DNA of 64,000 bases from Streptomyces sp. NRRL S-350 (GCF_000719705.1 NZ_JOHO01000012.1:105957-169956); one strand, 5' to 3'. Counted from the stretch's first letter, positions 1 through 8,006 are shown. The notes: generated from the letters alone by a model not told the origin. A program made the numbers and translations.

Positions 1-22
1 CTGGGGCACCACGACAGGCCAC

Positions 23-283
23 GTGAGCTGCACCGCCAGCCAAGCCTTCGCCGAGGCGCTGCGCTCGGCCGGAATCGGCGACAGCGCCACCGTCAAGAGG
101 TTCCTGACCGCCCTCGAAGGCGACTGGACCGGCGACCACTTCTTCCTCAGCGCCGGCGAGGCGCAGGAGATTCACAACACGCTCCGCGAGGTCCGGCTCG
201 GCGCCGAGTGGAGTGGCCTGCTCGAAGAGCTGGCGCTGGACGCCCAGCAGGCCGCCGACGCCGGCGGCTGGAGGATCGAGTGA
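23..283 (+). CDS. Hypothetical protein, possibly cut by window edge
   Basis: Small acidic protein of 86 residues counted from the GTG at 23. The reading frame stays open to the first base of the window, so the true start may lie outside and this may be only the C-terminal part. No domain is recognised. The body looks helical, with many Ala, Glu and Leu residues, and ends in GGWRIE. Its stop overlaps the GTG of the next gene (GTGA), so the two are probably translationally coupled. Confidence 0.6.
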   Translation: MSCTASQAFAEALRSAGIGDSATVKRFLTALEGDWTGDHFFLSAGEAQEIHNTLREVRLGAEWSGLLEELALDAQQAADAGGWRIE

Positions 284-492
284 CCCCCGCCGACCGGGGC
301 GCAGCAGGAGACGAGCCCGCCACCGACCCGCTCGCGGCCCAGGCCGAAGAAGCAGAGGAGCGGGGCCAGTTCAGGGAGGCTGCCCGCCTCTACGACGAAC
401 TCGCCCAGCGCCGCCGGGCCGAGTTCGGCCCGTACGATCCGCGGACCCTGGACGCCTTCGAGGCGATGGCCCGCGTGATCGCCGGGGGCTAG
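280..492 (+). CDS. Short TPR-like hypothetical protein
   Basis: The GTG at 280 overlaps the upstream stop by four bases and gives a 70-residue acidic protein. Residues about 20-60 read as a helix pair (AAQAEEAEERGQFREAARLY, then RTLDAFEAMARVI) resembling one tetratricopeptide-type unit. I prefer this start to an in-frame ATG at 208, which would overlap the previous gene by 76 bases. Function is unknown; the coupling suggests it works with the preceding product. Confidence 0.6.
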   Translation: MTPADRGAAGDEPATDPLAAQAEEAEERGQFREAARLYDELAQRRRAEFGPYDPRTLDAFEAMARVIAGG

Positions 493-600
493 CAGGCCGA
501 GCCGGGGCCCAACCGCTCAGCAGCACCCGAGCTCTCGCCAGACACACACCGCCCACCCCTGACGGGGGGTCCGGCCGCTTCGCCGACTCCCAGCCCGCAA

Positions 601-648
601 CGTGGCGCCGCCGTTCGGTCGTCCAGTCGGCCGGACGGCGGCGCCACG
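601..648. terminator. GC-rich hairpin after the first operon
   Basis: The 14-base arms CGTGGCGCCGCCGT (601-614) and their exact complement (635-648) can pair around a 20-base loop that is itself partly self-complementary. It sits between the stop at 492 and the ATG at 676, so it fits a factor-independent style terminator of the first operon. There is no U-tract, as is usual in actinomycetes. Confidence 0.5.
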
Positions 649-675
649 CCCTTCGACACCAGCCTGGAGACGTTG

Positions 676-1200
676 ATGACCGCCGCTACCGACCCGTTCC
701 AGCGCGCCGACCTGGTCGGCGACGAGAGCACCGAGTGGGCGCTGTGGATGAGCGCCACCGGCCAGCATCGGCCGATGCCCGACCAGGGCACCGCGCTGAT
801 CACCGCGGCCCAGCACGCCGCGCTCGCCGCCCTCGCCGATGCCGAGGATGGCGGCGGCCCGGTGGGGCACGCCGTCGTCCTGCACAACGGCCGCGTGTGG
901 GTCCCCGAGTACCGGATCTCCATCGGCGCGGTGAGGCCGCGCTTGTCCTGGTCGGCCCACTGCACCGTGTGCGGGCGCGAGTTCGAGGACGAGGACTACT
1001 GCGGCTGGGCCAGCATCGACACGAGCATCCAGGTCGCCGTCGCGAGCGGCTGGAGCGAGCCCGTGCCCGGCAGACCGATCTGCGACGCCGAGGACCGCGC
1101 CCACAGCGCTGCCCGCACCGGTGGATCCGGTCCAACCCCCGTCGCGCCGGTCCCCGGCCAGGTGCCACTGCCCGGCCTACCTTCCGCACCGGCGGCCTGA
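676..1200 (+). CDS. Hypothetical protein with CxxC-type cysteines
   Basis: 174 residues from the ATG at 676, preceded by GGAGA five bases upstream; a TTG directly before it is less likely as a start. The middle of the protein has CTVCGREFEDEDYCGW (about residues 96-111), a CxxC plus a third Cys that may bind metal. The C-terminus is rich in Pro and Gly and probably disordered. No family is recognised. It is followed by a nested inverted repeat, so it may be a single-gene transcript. Confidence 0.7.
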   Translation: MTAATDPFQRADLVGDESTEWALWMSATGQHRPMPDQGTALITAAQHAALAALADAEDGGGPVGHAVVLHNGRVWVPEYRISIGAVRPRLSWSAHCTVCGREFEDEDYCGWASIDTSIQVAVASGWSEPVPGRPICDAEDRAHSAARTGGSGPTPVAPVPGQVPLPGLPSAPAA

Positions 1201-1286
1201 CGGTCCGGATGACCACGCTGCGCACCGCACGGCCCCCGCCCACGTGAGCGGGCGACGCGCGGTGCGGGGCGCGGCCATCCGGACCG
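1201..1286. terminator. Nested inverted repeat between two genes
   Basis: Outer arms CGGTCCGGATG (1201-1211) and CATCCGGACCG (1276-1286) enclose inner arms CGCACCGC (1221-1228) and GCGGTGCG (1259-1266). The structure begins directly after the stop at 1200 and ends 28 bases before the next start. It can be a terminator or a regulatory leader of the next gene. Confidence 0.5.
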
Positions 1287-1314
1287 GAACCCGCGACAGA
1301 AGAGGACCGCCACC

Positions 1315-2052
1315 GTGCCCTCCACGACCCACTACCTGGCCACCCGCCCCGACGGCACCGTGCCCGCCGGCCCGGGCAGCACGATCCCGATCAACCTCCT
1401 CACCCCGGACGCGAACGGCATCGTCCGCCACCCCAACCCGGGCGCCCCCGGCACCTGGTGGTCCGGGGAGCACCTCACCCTCACCCTCACCACCGCCGCG
1501 GGCGAAGCCCTCGAAGGGCGGACCTGGCCGGTGCGGCTGTTCGCCGTCGAGCCGGTCGGCGAGAGCGCCCCCGGGGGCCCGGGCTACCGGCACCAGGTCC
1601 GAACCCGGGCGCTGCGCGTGGTCGAGGAGACCGACGCCCGGCTCGCGCTCGGTCCCCGCGCCGCCCAGGTCCTCGTCCTCATCGAGGAGCTGCCCGAGCT
1701 CGCCCACCGTTGGGCGAGCCGCTACGCCGCCGACCCGGCGGCCGGCCACGAGGCGTACGAGACGTGGCGGTTGTGCACCCACCACGGGCACACCAGCGCC
1801 GTGAACGCCCGGGCCCGGGCGGCCGACGCCGCCCGCCGCTCGCGCCGCGACGCCGCCCTGAGCGCCGTACGGCAGCTGGCCGTCGACGCCGCCTTGCCGG
1901 CCGCCGAGGAGTTCGGCCCCCGCGCCGCCCACTACGCCGCCATGCGCGCCTCCGCCCGCGCCGACGCCGCGCTTCTGGAGGACCGCCTCACCGACTACGT
2001 GCTGCTCGCGCTGCGCGGCCACAGCCTCGACCGGCCCCGGACCGCCGCCTGA
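1315..2052 (+). CDS. Hypothetical protein, 245 aa
   Basis: Starts at GTG 1315 behind an AGAAGAGGA ribosome site. The N-terminal part looks like a beta-rich fold (residues 1-100, short alternating hydrophobic stretches), and the C-terminal 120 residues are Ala/Arg-rich helices (ARAADAARRSRRDAALSAV). No catalytic motif is seen and no family is recognised. It is the first of a probable run with the genes at 2144 and 2875. Confidence 0.7.
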   Translation: MPSTTHYLATRPDGTVPAGPGSTIPINLLTPDANGIVRHPNPGAPGTWWSGEHLTLTLTTAAGEALEGRTWPVRLFAVEPVGESAPGGPGYRHQVRTRALRVVEETDARLALGPRAAQVLVLIEELPELAHRWASRYAADPAAGHEAYETWRLCTHHGHTSAVNARARAADAARRSRRDAALSAVRQLAVDAALPAAEEFGPRAAHYAAMRASARADAALLEDRLTDYVLLALRGHSLDRPRTAA

Positions 2053-2143
2053 CCGCTCCGCCCCGGGCGCCGCCCGAGCACCCGGGGCCCTCTTCCCCGA
2101 TCACCGACACCGGCGCTCAGCGCCGAACTACCCGAGGAACCCC

Positions 2144-2878
2144 ATGAACCCGAACCGCCCCGCCCCGGAGCACCCGCTGCCGTCCGGCGAAGACATCCAC
2201 ACCTACTTCGGCCTGTCCTACGCCGACTCCCTCGTCCTGCGCAGGGCGTTCCTGGAGGCCATGCCGCCCGGCTGGCAGGCGCTGTTCGTACAGCTCCTGC
2301 GCGAGTACGACGAGGCCTTCGCGCACCTGCCCCAGCCCGAGGTCTACAAGGTCACCGCCGCGACCGAACACATCGTCGGCGAGCTCGGCGACACCCAGCT
2401 GGCCGCCGCCGGGATCACCTGCGACCGCTACGGCGGCCTGACCCCGCCCACCGACCTGGACCCGGAGGAACTGGACGCCTGGGAAGACGAACACCGGCTC
2501 CCCGAGGGGGTCTACCACCAGGACGGCGTCGAGCTCGACCCGCACAGCCGGGTGCTGCTGCCCGCCGCCGACCCGGTCCCCCACTACCGCACCAGCCCCC
2601 GCCCCACCCCCCAGACCCCGGAGCTCGACCCGCTGCTGCTGGACGAGGCGCACCGGCTCCTCGCCTACGAGGACCTCGCCCGCGCCAACAGCGCCCTCAC
2701 CGCCGCCAGCAGCGCCCTCGGTGCCAGGCTCGTCCAGGGCGTGCCCGCGGGTACGGTACGGAACCTGCTCGACCTCGCCTGCGCCACGGCCGCCGCCGGC
2801 CTCCAGCTGGAGGGCACCGACTACCCGCGCGCCCACGTCCTCGCCCAGCTGGCCACCGGGATGGAGGCGCAGCGGTGA
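2144..2878 (+). CDS. Hypothetical protein, 244 aa, acidic
   Basis: Begins at an ATG at 2144. It is acidic and mostly helical, with aromatic-rich segments (HTYFGLSYADSLVLRRAFLE; YHQDGVELDPHSRVLL). No recognised domain and no membrane segment. Its last codons overlap the GTG of the kinase-like gene at 2875 by four bases, so the two are almost certainly co-translated and functionally linked. Confidence 0.75.
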   Translation: MNPNRPAPEHPLPSGEDIHTYFGLSYADSLVLRRAFLEAMPPGWQALFVQLLREYDEAFAHLPQPEVYKVTAATEHIVGELGDTQLAAAGITCDRYGGLTPPTDLDPEELDAWEDEHRLPEGVYHQDGVELDPHSRVLLPAADPVPHYRTSPRPTPQTPELDPLLLDEAHRLLAYEDLARANSALTAASSALGARLVQGVPAGTVRNLLDLACATAAAGLQLEGTDYPRAHVLAQLATGMEAQR

Positions 2879-3726
2879 TCGGGACGAAGCAGACCCTGGC
2901 CGCGTTCGGCCTGCCCGACCCCAGCTTGGTCCTGATCATCGGCTGCTCCGGCTCCGGCAAGTCGGCTCTGGCCGGAGCGTTCGACGACGACGACGTGCTC
3001 AGCTCCGACCGGCTGCGCGGCCTGGTCTCCGGCGACCGCGGCAACCAGCTGGCCGACCTGCCCGCGTGGGCCTACCTGCACTCCCTGCTGGAGGAGCGGA
3101 TGCTGCGCTCCCTCAGCACCGTGGTGGACGCCACCAACGCGCTCAAGGAGCACCGGGCCGAGCTGATCCGCCGGGCGCAGCAGCGCGGTGTGCCGGTGGC
3201 CGCGATCGTGGCGGATACGCCGTTGCTGGTGGCGCTGGCGCGCAATGCGCGCCGGCCGCCCGGGCCGAGGGTGCCCGAGGCCGTCGTCGTCGAGCAGCAC
3301 GAGCGGATCACCGCCGCGCTGACGGACCTGAAGAGCGAGGGCATCGACCACGTCCGCACCCTCTCCTCGCTTCCGCTGCTGACCGTCCTGCTGCGCCGCA
3401 CGGCGGTGGGGGAGGGAAATCCGGTGGAGGTGGACGTCGAGGCCCGGCACGTGTTCGGGGCGGATCTCGCCCGCCTGTTCGTCTGGGAGGAACGGAACCG
3501 CGACGGTGTCACGCCGGGCCGCCTGTCCTTGGGGAGCGAGGGGCTGGAGCTGCGGCACCGGGCGGGTGGCGAGCCGGGCGACGGCGGGTTCGAGGCGCTG
3601 GCGAACTGCGAAGCGGGCTGCCCCGATCCGGCCTGGGTGCCCGTGCGCGGGGCGGGCGACCTGCTCGCCGTACACGAGGGCGCACCCCGCGACGAGCCGC
3701 GCTGCGAGGCGTGCAACCCCTTCTGA
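2875..3726 (+). CDS. P-loop kinase-like protein (polynucleotide kinase type)
   Basis: 283 residues from GTG 2875. A Walker A motif GCSGSGKS lies at residues 23-30, followed by SSDRLRGL and VVDATNALKEHRAELIRRAQ. This layout matches the AAA_33/polynucleotide-kinase-type P-loop kinases, where the Asp/Arg pair and the VDATN strand belong to the nucleotide fold. The C-terminal 100 residues are not conserved kinase sequence; they contain CEAGC near residue 245 and CEAC near 278, a possible metal site. The substrate (RNA, DNA or small molecule) cannot be told from sequence. The tight overlap with the 2144 gene suggests a two-component unit. Confidence 0.7.
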   Translation: MIGTKQTLAAFGLPDPSLVLIIGCSGSGKSALAGAFDDDDVLSSDRLRGLVSGDRGNQLADLPAWAYLHSLLEERMLRSLSTVVDATNALKEHRAELIRRAQQRGVPVAAIVADTPLLVALARNARRPPGPRVPEAVVVEQHERITAALTDLKSEGIDHVRTLSSLPLLTVLLRRTAVGEGNPVEVDVEARHVFGADLARLFVWEERNRDGVTPGRLSLGSEGLELRHRAGGEPGDGGFEALANCEAGCPDPAWVPVRGAGDLLAVHEGAPRDEPRCEACNPF

Positions 3727-3744
3727 CCAGCAGTGGGCTTGCCA

Positions 3745-3771
3745 TCAAGGTGGGCGAGCCCATCACCTTGA
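3745..3771. repeat. Inverted repeat next to large palindrome
   Basis: TCAAGGTG (3745-3752) and CACCTTGA (3764-3771) form an 8-bp stem with an 11-base loop. It shares its last base with the 42-bp palindrome that follows. The two together make a tandem stem-loop array after the kinase gene. Confidence 0.5.
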
Positions 3772-3812
3772 CGGCCTGTCGGGCTCCCCAATTGGGGAGC
3801 CCGACAGGCCGT
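3771..3812. terminator. 42-bp perfect palindrome
   Basis: ACGGCCTGTCGGGCTCCCCA, then A, is followed without spacer by its exact reverse complement, giving 21+21 bp centred on AATT. It lies 44 bases after the kinase stop. As RNA it would form a very stable hairpin and can terminate the 1.3-3.7 kb operon; as DNA it could extrude a cruciform or bind a dimeric protein. Confidence 0.65.
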
Positions 3813-3939
3813 TGCCCAGTCGTTATCCCGAGCGCTCCCGGCATCAAGCGATCCATCAAGGAATGCCGGGTTCACTACGTCACCAGCTCGCACCCGCAGC
3901 CGGACGCGAGCACAACCAGAACGCGAGGAGCACCCACCG

Positions 3940-4722
3940 ATGAGCACCGAGGCCTTCACCGTGCCCGAGGCCACCCTGCCGGTCGACCCCACCGACGGCG
4001 ACCCGCAGGACGTCGCCGACACCCTCGCCGTCATGGCCGCCTGCTGCGCGCCATTCGACGTCGTCGTCGCGGGTCAGCGCATCCGCTACCAGCCCGAGGC
4101 GAACCTGCGGACCGAGGCCCTCGCCGCCGCCGCTGCCCGCGAGGCCTACCCGGACAACCCGTCCGTGCCCCGTCTGTCCAGGCAGGCGGCGATCGCCTAC
4201 CACCTGTGGATGCAGAGCGATCTTGCCGACCGCTGCCACCCCGGCATCGTCGCCGCGGAGACCCTGCGCGAGCGGCAGTTCGAGGCGGTGCTGTTCGAGG
4301 CGGTGATGCTGGACATCGTCGCCCTGCAGTCCGGGACGGACATCCACAGCCCGACCGAGTGCGCGCAGCTCGCCAACCGTCTGCGCGAGCTGCGCGGCCT
4401 GGACGCGCTGCACCATCAGGAGGCCCGGGTGTGGCTCCGCTCGGCCTACGCGGACTGGCTGCGAAACGGCCCGCACTCCGTCGAGTGCCCGGGAGGGTGC
4501 CAGGGGTCGGGCGAGGTTCGGGTGGCCTTGGCCGGGCGAGAGGAGAACGGTGCGCAGCTCAACCTGGAACCGTTGGGGTGCCGACGCGGCGAGCTGCTGC
4601 CCGGCCACCCGGCGGACTGCCTCTGCCACGGCACCGGGTTCGTCCGCGAGCGCGGCGAGCGCCAGCTGTGCCTGGGCCTCATCGGCGAGCTGCCGTTGGG
4701 CCCCGTCGGCACCGGCCGCTGA
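3940..4722 (+). CDS. Hypothetical protein with DnaJ-like Cys motifs
   Basis: 260 residues from ATG 3940, behind a GAGGAG site. The first 150 residues are helical with no recognised fold. The C-terminal part holds CPGGCQGSGEVR (near residue 183) and CLCHGTGFV (near 227). These resemble two CxxCxGxG repeats of the DnaJ zinc-binding domain, though with only half the usual four repeats. A metal-binding or substrate-binding knuckle is likely; no J-domain is present. A strong hairpin follows the stop, so the gene is probably a single transcription unit. Confidence 0.7.
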   Translation: MSTEAFTVPEATLPVDPTDGDPQDVADTLAVMAACCAPFDVVVAGQRIRYQPEANLRTEALAAAAAREAYPDNPSVPRLSRQAAIAYHLWMQSDLADRCHPGIVAAETLRERQFEAVLFEAVMLDIVALQSGTDIHSPTECAQLANRLRELRGLDALHHQEARVWLRSAYADWLRNGPHSVECPGGCQGSGEVRVALAGREENGAQLNLEPLGCRRGELLPGHPADCLCHGTGFVRERGERQLCLGLIGELPLGPVGTGR

Positions 4723-4741
4723 TTCCGGCAGAGCATGAACG

Positions 4742-4779
4742 CAGAAGGCCCGCCACCGTCCCCGGTGGCGGGCCTTCTG
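4742..4779 (+). terminator. Strong terminator hairpin
   Basis: A 17-bp perfect stem (4742-4758 with 4763-4779) and a four-base loop lie 20 bases after the stop at 4722. It terminates the upstream plus-strand gene. Confidence 0.8.
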
Positions 4780-4868
4780 TCGTTGTACGGCCAGCACGCC
4801 GAACGCAGCTGCGGCGGCTCGCCACCCGGCAACCGGGTGCACCGCAGACGCGCGCCCGGGAGCAGCAG

Positions 4869-4907
4869 GAAGGTGCGGGACCCCTTCTTCGGGAGTCCCG
4901 CACCTTC
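4869..4907 (-). terminator. Terminator of the Pycsar-effector-like gene
   Basis: GAAGGTGCGGGAC (4869-4881) pairs with GTCCCGCACCTTC (4895-4907) around a 13-base loop. It is just downstream of the minus-strand stop at 4933 and so terminates that gene. Confidence 0.7.
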
Positions 4908-4932
4908 GTTGTCCGCGTCCGGTGCCGATGGG

Positions 4933-5445
4933 TCAGATCAGCCCCGCGGGCAGGGCGAGCGCGAGGAGAACCAGCGAGACGACGGTGATGTCCACCGCAC
5001 GGCGCAGCAGGACGTACTTCGCGCGGGCAATACCCGACAGGGCGAGGATGCGGCCAGCGGGGTCGGGTGCCGCGAGGTCCGCGTCGAGGCTGGCGCGGTC
5101 GCATCCGGCCCAGTGGACCCAGGTGCCGGGCGCGGCGGGTGCCAGGCGGGGGCGGACGACGGACAGGGCGACGGTCATGGCGAGGACCAAGCCGGCACCG
5201 CCGGTGACCACGAGGACGGCGGCGAGCGGCGAGAGGTCGTGTCCGGGTACGACGGCAACGAGGACGGCGAAGGGCAGGGCCAGGGCCGTCAACAGGGCAC
5301 CGGCCTTCCCGTCCGTTCTGGCCACCTCGGCGGTGACGGCCTTGTCGGCGGCGGCGTACTGGGCGGCGGTGGCGCTCGGCGCCGACGGCTGTTCGGGGAT
5401 GTCGGCCGCGTTGGGCTCGGTCTGCGTACTGGTCGTGGGTTGCAT
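4933..5445 (-). CDS. Pycsar effector-like transmembrane protein (DUF5706)
   Basis: 170 residues from the ATG at 5445, chosen because GGGAGGGAACC precedes it; a longer frame starts at 5532. After a 40-residue polar N-terminus, a TARTDGKAGALLTALALPFA-like segment begins a transmembrane hairpin (about 50-100), with another membrane helix near the C-terminus (VVSLVLLALALPAGLI). The RxDxKAxxLL motif before the first membrane helix is typical of DUF5706, the family of PycTM, the membrane effector of Pycsar anti-phage systems. No pyrimidine cyclase gene is next to it, so it is an orphan, as often seen on actinomycete plasmids. Role in defence is inferred only. Confidence 0.65.
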   Translation of the reverse strand: MQPTTSTQTEPNAADIPEQPSAPSATAAQYAAADKAVTAEVARTDGKAGALLTALALPFAVLVAVVPGHDLSPLAAVLVVTGGAGLVLAMTVALSVVRPRLAPAAPGTWVHWAGCDRASLDADLAAPDPAGRILALSGIARAKYVLLRRAVDITVVSLVLLALALPAGLI

Positions 5446-5688
5446 GGTTCCCTCCCGAGGTGCCCGCCGCCGGAGCGACGGGGCAAGGGCGTGCCGACGG
5501 TCGGCCCGCCCGGTTCGCCTCCGGCCAGCCACCGACCGGAGGGTATGGGCCTAACGGGTGTTCAGGCGGTATCTGCTGGCGATCTCTTGCGGGTCCGCCA
5601 CAGGTGGTGTGATCGGTCGGGGGCTGGCGCGTGGGGGCCGTCCTGCCCAGACCCGTCGGCCCTGGTGTGGTCGGGCGTCGGATCGGGG

Positions 5689-6219
5689 CTACCGGCGGCG
5701 GGCCGCCTCCCACAGGTCCCGATACGGGCTCTCGCCGCAGATGCGCTGAGCCTCGACGCAGGCCTTCGCCATCGCGGTCCGCACGGCGATCTCGTCGGTG
5801 CCGCGGGCGGAGGCTTCGGTCAGCGCACTGGAGCCGGGCCGATGCTCGACGCGCGCAACCCCCGGCTGGTTGGTGTAGCGGTCCCGCTCGAAGTCCCAGG
5901 CGAACGACCAGCGTTCGGAGCGACTGAGCCACGTCTCCAGCTCTCGGCCGTCCGGCGACCACGCGCGCGGCCCCAGGGCGAGGATGCGCACCCGGGCGGG
6001 CACCGCCTGCCGGATCGCCAGCAGTACGCCGGGTCCGTGCTGCTGCCAGCGCTCCCGGGGCCAGACCTCGACGACCGCCGGGCGGTCGCGGTCCTCGGCC
6101 CACTGCTGCGTGAGGGCCTCGGCGTGCTCCTGTCGGGCGAAGGGGATCTTCTCGGCGACGGATGAGGTCGTGCTGCCGAGCAGCGCGACGTACACCGGGC
6201 TTCCGTCATGACCGGTCAT
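5689..6219 (-). CDS. Hypothetical protein, 176 aa
   Basis: Starts at ATG 6219 (MTGHDGSPVYVALLGS). The N-terminal beta-strand, a mid-protein RVRILALGPRAWSPDGRELETWL segment and an R/E-rich C-terminus suggest a small alpha/beta fold. No family is recognised. It lies downstream of the helix-turn-helix gene on the same strand (51-base gap) and may share its promoter. Confidence 0.65.
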   Translation of the reverse strand: MTGHDGSPVYVALLGSTTSSVAEKIPFARQEHAEALTQQWAEDRDRPAVVEVWPRERWQQHGPGVLLAIRQAVPARVRILALGPRAWSPDGRELETWLSRSERWSFAWDFERDRYTNQPGVARVEHRPGSSALTEASARGTDEIAVRTAMAKACVEAQRICGESPYRDLWEAARRR

Positions 6220-6270
6220 CTCGTTCTCCTGATCTTTCGGGCTCGAGTGTGTTGGGCGCCTGTCCGGCCG

Positions 6271-7035
6271 CTACTGGCCGGACGGGCTGAGCAGGGTCTG
6301 GGCGGTGAGCGCGCGACGGCGCTCGTGCTCGGTGTCCAACTCGGTGCGCAGCCGGGCGGCCTCCACGGCCGGGTCCGACAGCGGGGTCAGGCGCTGCTCC
6401 CCGGGCACGGTCTCGGCGTAGACGGCGAACTGTCCCTGATCCGGGACCGGCACGGCGTAGCACGCCTGCGCCGCCTCTTCCCAGGCCGAGATGGCCTTGT
6501 GGGCCTTGTCGTGGGCGACGATCCAGGAGTGGTGGGCGGCCTGGAAGTTGGGTGTGGTGGACAGGGCGCTCCAGGTGACCTCGACCTGGTGGAGGGCGCG
6601 GTCCCGTTCGGCGCGGGCCTCGCTCTCGGCAGGGAGCAGCTCCACGAGGGTGTTGTGCCAGCGCAGCGGGAAGTACAGGTCCATGACCAGCCGGGTCGCC
6701 TGGGACTGCTCCTGCTGGCTGCCACCTCGCGCCGCGATGTCGTGGTGGAGGCGTCGGATCTGGTCCATGTGGGTGTCGGCGGTGCCGGTGATGCCCTGGT
6801 ATTCGATCTTCTGGAACACGGTGGTCTCCTGTGTCCGGTCACGGGCGTCGATCCCGTGGGAGTCGAGGTCGGTGTAGATCGTCTGGCGGGTGGTGCGGGC
6901 CGCCTCGGCGAGCGCCGCGATGTTGCGGTTGCCTGCGCGCCAGGCGCGGGCGACGAGATCCGCCCGGACCTCGCCGGGCGGTTTGGCCCCCCACGCTCGC
7001 AATTCCGCCATCGTCTGGTCACGTGGAGTACTCAT
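6271..7035 (-). CDS. Helix-turn-helix protein, probable autoregulator
   Basis: 254 residues from ATG 7035. Residues 20-60 (ADLVARAWRAGNRNIAALAE, then AARTTRQTIYTDL) form a clear helix-turn-helix with a recognition helix like those of TetR or invertase-type domains. The rest is a charged helical domain of unknown role (QIRRLHHDIAARGGSQQEQS). Directly upstream is a compact, AT-rich inverted-repeat region (7046-7083) that would be a natural operator. It probably represses itself and the divergent 7170 gene. Confidence 0.7.
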   Translation of the reverse strand: MSTPRDQTMAELRAWGAKPPGEVRADLVARAWRAGNRNIAALAEAARTTRQTIYTDLDSHGIDARDRTQETTVFQKIEYQGITGTADTHMDQIRRLHHDIAARGGSQQEQSQATRLVMDLYFPLRWHNTLVELLPAESEARAERDRALHQVEVTWSALSTTPNFQAAHHSWIVAHDKAHKAISAWEEAAQACYAVPVPDQGQFAVYAETVPGEQRLTPLSDPAVEAARLRTELDTEHERRRALTAQTLLSPSGQ

Positions 7036-7045
7036 GCCTCCAGGT

Positions 7046-7083
7046 TGTGTCTAATCACTAGACATGTCAATTCATTAGACACA
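7046..7083. promoter_or_regulatory. Operator-like inverted repeats
   Basis: TGTGTCTAAT (7046-7055) and ATTAGACACA (7074-7083) are perfect complements separated by 18 bases. Inside, TGTCTA (7048-7053) also pairs with TAGACA (7059-7064). The half-site TGTCTAnT thus occurs at least three times in 38 bases. The stretch is AT-rich in a GC-rich genome and lies 11 bases upstream of the helix-turn-helix gene start. Confidence 0.65.
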
Positions 7084-7169
7084 TGGTGGCCGAGAAGCTT
7101 CCCTCCCCGGCGCGATCGCGTTCCCGGAGGCGGCGACGGGTGTCTGCGGCATGGTGCAAGATCGTCGCT

Positions 7170-7463
7170 ATGGGTTCGATCGTCGATGCGGTGTTGCTCG
7201 GGTGGTGGTGGCCGCTCGCGGTCTCAGTGGCGGTGGTGGCCGTAGAACATCGGCGCCGCGACGCCGCGCCCGACCGGGCCCGCGAGTATGCCGACATCGC
7301 CAAGGCCGTCCTCGCGCTCTCCGCTCCCGCGTTCTGGCTGCTGGCCACCGGGCGGCAGGACGAGATGGCCGGGCAGCTCATCATGGCGGTCTTGGTCGCG
7401 CTGCTCGGCTACGGAGGCGCTGGATCGGTGGTCGACTACGTCCGAGGCCGGCGGCGCCCGTGA
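7170..7463 (+). CDS. Small membrane protein
   Basis: 97 residues from ATG 7170; a longer in-frame start at 7083 would add an Arg-rich stretch and run through the operator region. It shows three hydrophobic segments: WWWPLAVSVAVVAV, AKAVLALSAPAFWLLA and IMAVLVALLGYGGAGSVV, with a basic tail (RGRRRP). No family is recognised. It faces the helix-turn-helix gene across the 7046-7083 repeats. Confidence 0.6.
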   Translation: MGSIVDAVLLGWWWPLAVSVAVVAVEHRRRDAAPDRAREYADIAKAVLALSAPAFWLLATGRQDEMAGQLIMAVLVALLGYGGAGSVVDYVRGRRRP

Positions 7464-7580
7464 GAACTGGGCCTCCCTGGCCGGTTGGCACCAGACGCTC
7501 CCCTGCCGCGAGCGGCTACCGGGCACCTGCCGCATGGTCCACAATGCGAGCGGGAGACCACTGGTAGCGAGGAGCCGAGC

Positions 7581-8006
7581 ATGGGGTGGAAGGACGCGGC
7601 AGCCGCTGCCGAACGTGCCCTGGAGAACCGCGAGGCAAGGCACCCCGACCCCTACCTGGAGCTCCTCCGCCTTGGGGTGCAGCACACCGACGAGGACCTC
7701 CAGGTCACCCTCATCGTCCCCGGCGCGATCGTCACAGGCACGATCGTCACGCTCGACCAGTGGGAGCGCTTGATGCTCAAGCAGCTCAAGCAGCAGTCGA
7801 GCGCGTTGCGCAACGTCGCCGGAGGAGCGATGGGGGCGCTGGACGACCGGGCGAGTGAGCAGAACCGGCCCCGGCCGGACGAGGACAGCCCCTTCATCCA
7901 CCTGCGGGACGCGACCTACCGGGCCGGCGGCGCCGAGGTGCCCCTGCCCACCTGGCGCGGGCCCGTCGCCGGACTCGTCGGCTGGACGGTCGGCACCCCC
8001 GGCTAG
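7581..8006 (+). CDS. GvpU-like protein
   Basis: 141 residues from ATG 7581, with AGGAG seven bases upstream. Two segments resemble the gas-vesicle accessory protein GvpU: a beta-hairpin DLQVTLIVPGAIVTGTIVTL (residues 36-55) and a C-terminal FIHLRDAT...LPTWRGPVAGLVGWTVG. The similarity is from memory of the family and was not tested. No other gvp gene is in the window, so a gas-vesicle role is doubtful; in actinomycetes such proteins are commonly found alone. Confidence 0.5.
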   Translation: MGWKDAAAAAERALENREARHPDPYLELLRLGVQHTDEDLQVTLIVPGAIVTGTIVTLDQWERLMLKQLKQQSSALRNVAGGAMGALDDRASEQNRPRPDEDSPFIHLRDATYRAGGAEVPLPTWRGPVAGLVGWTVGTPG

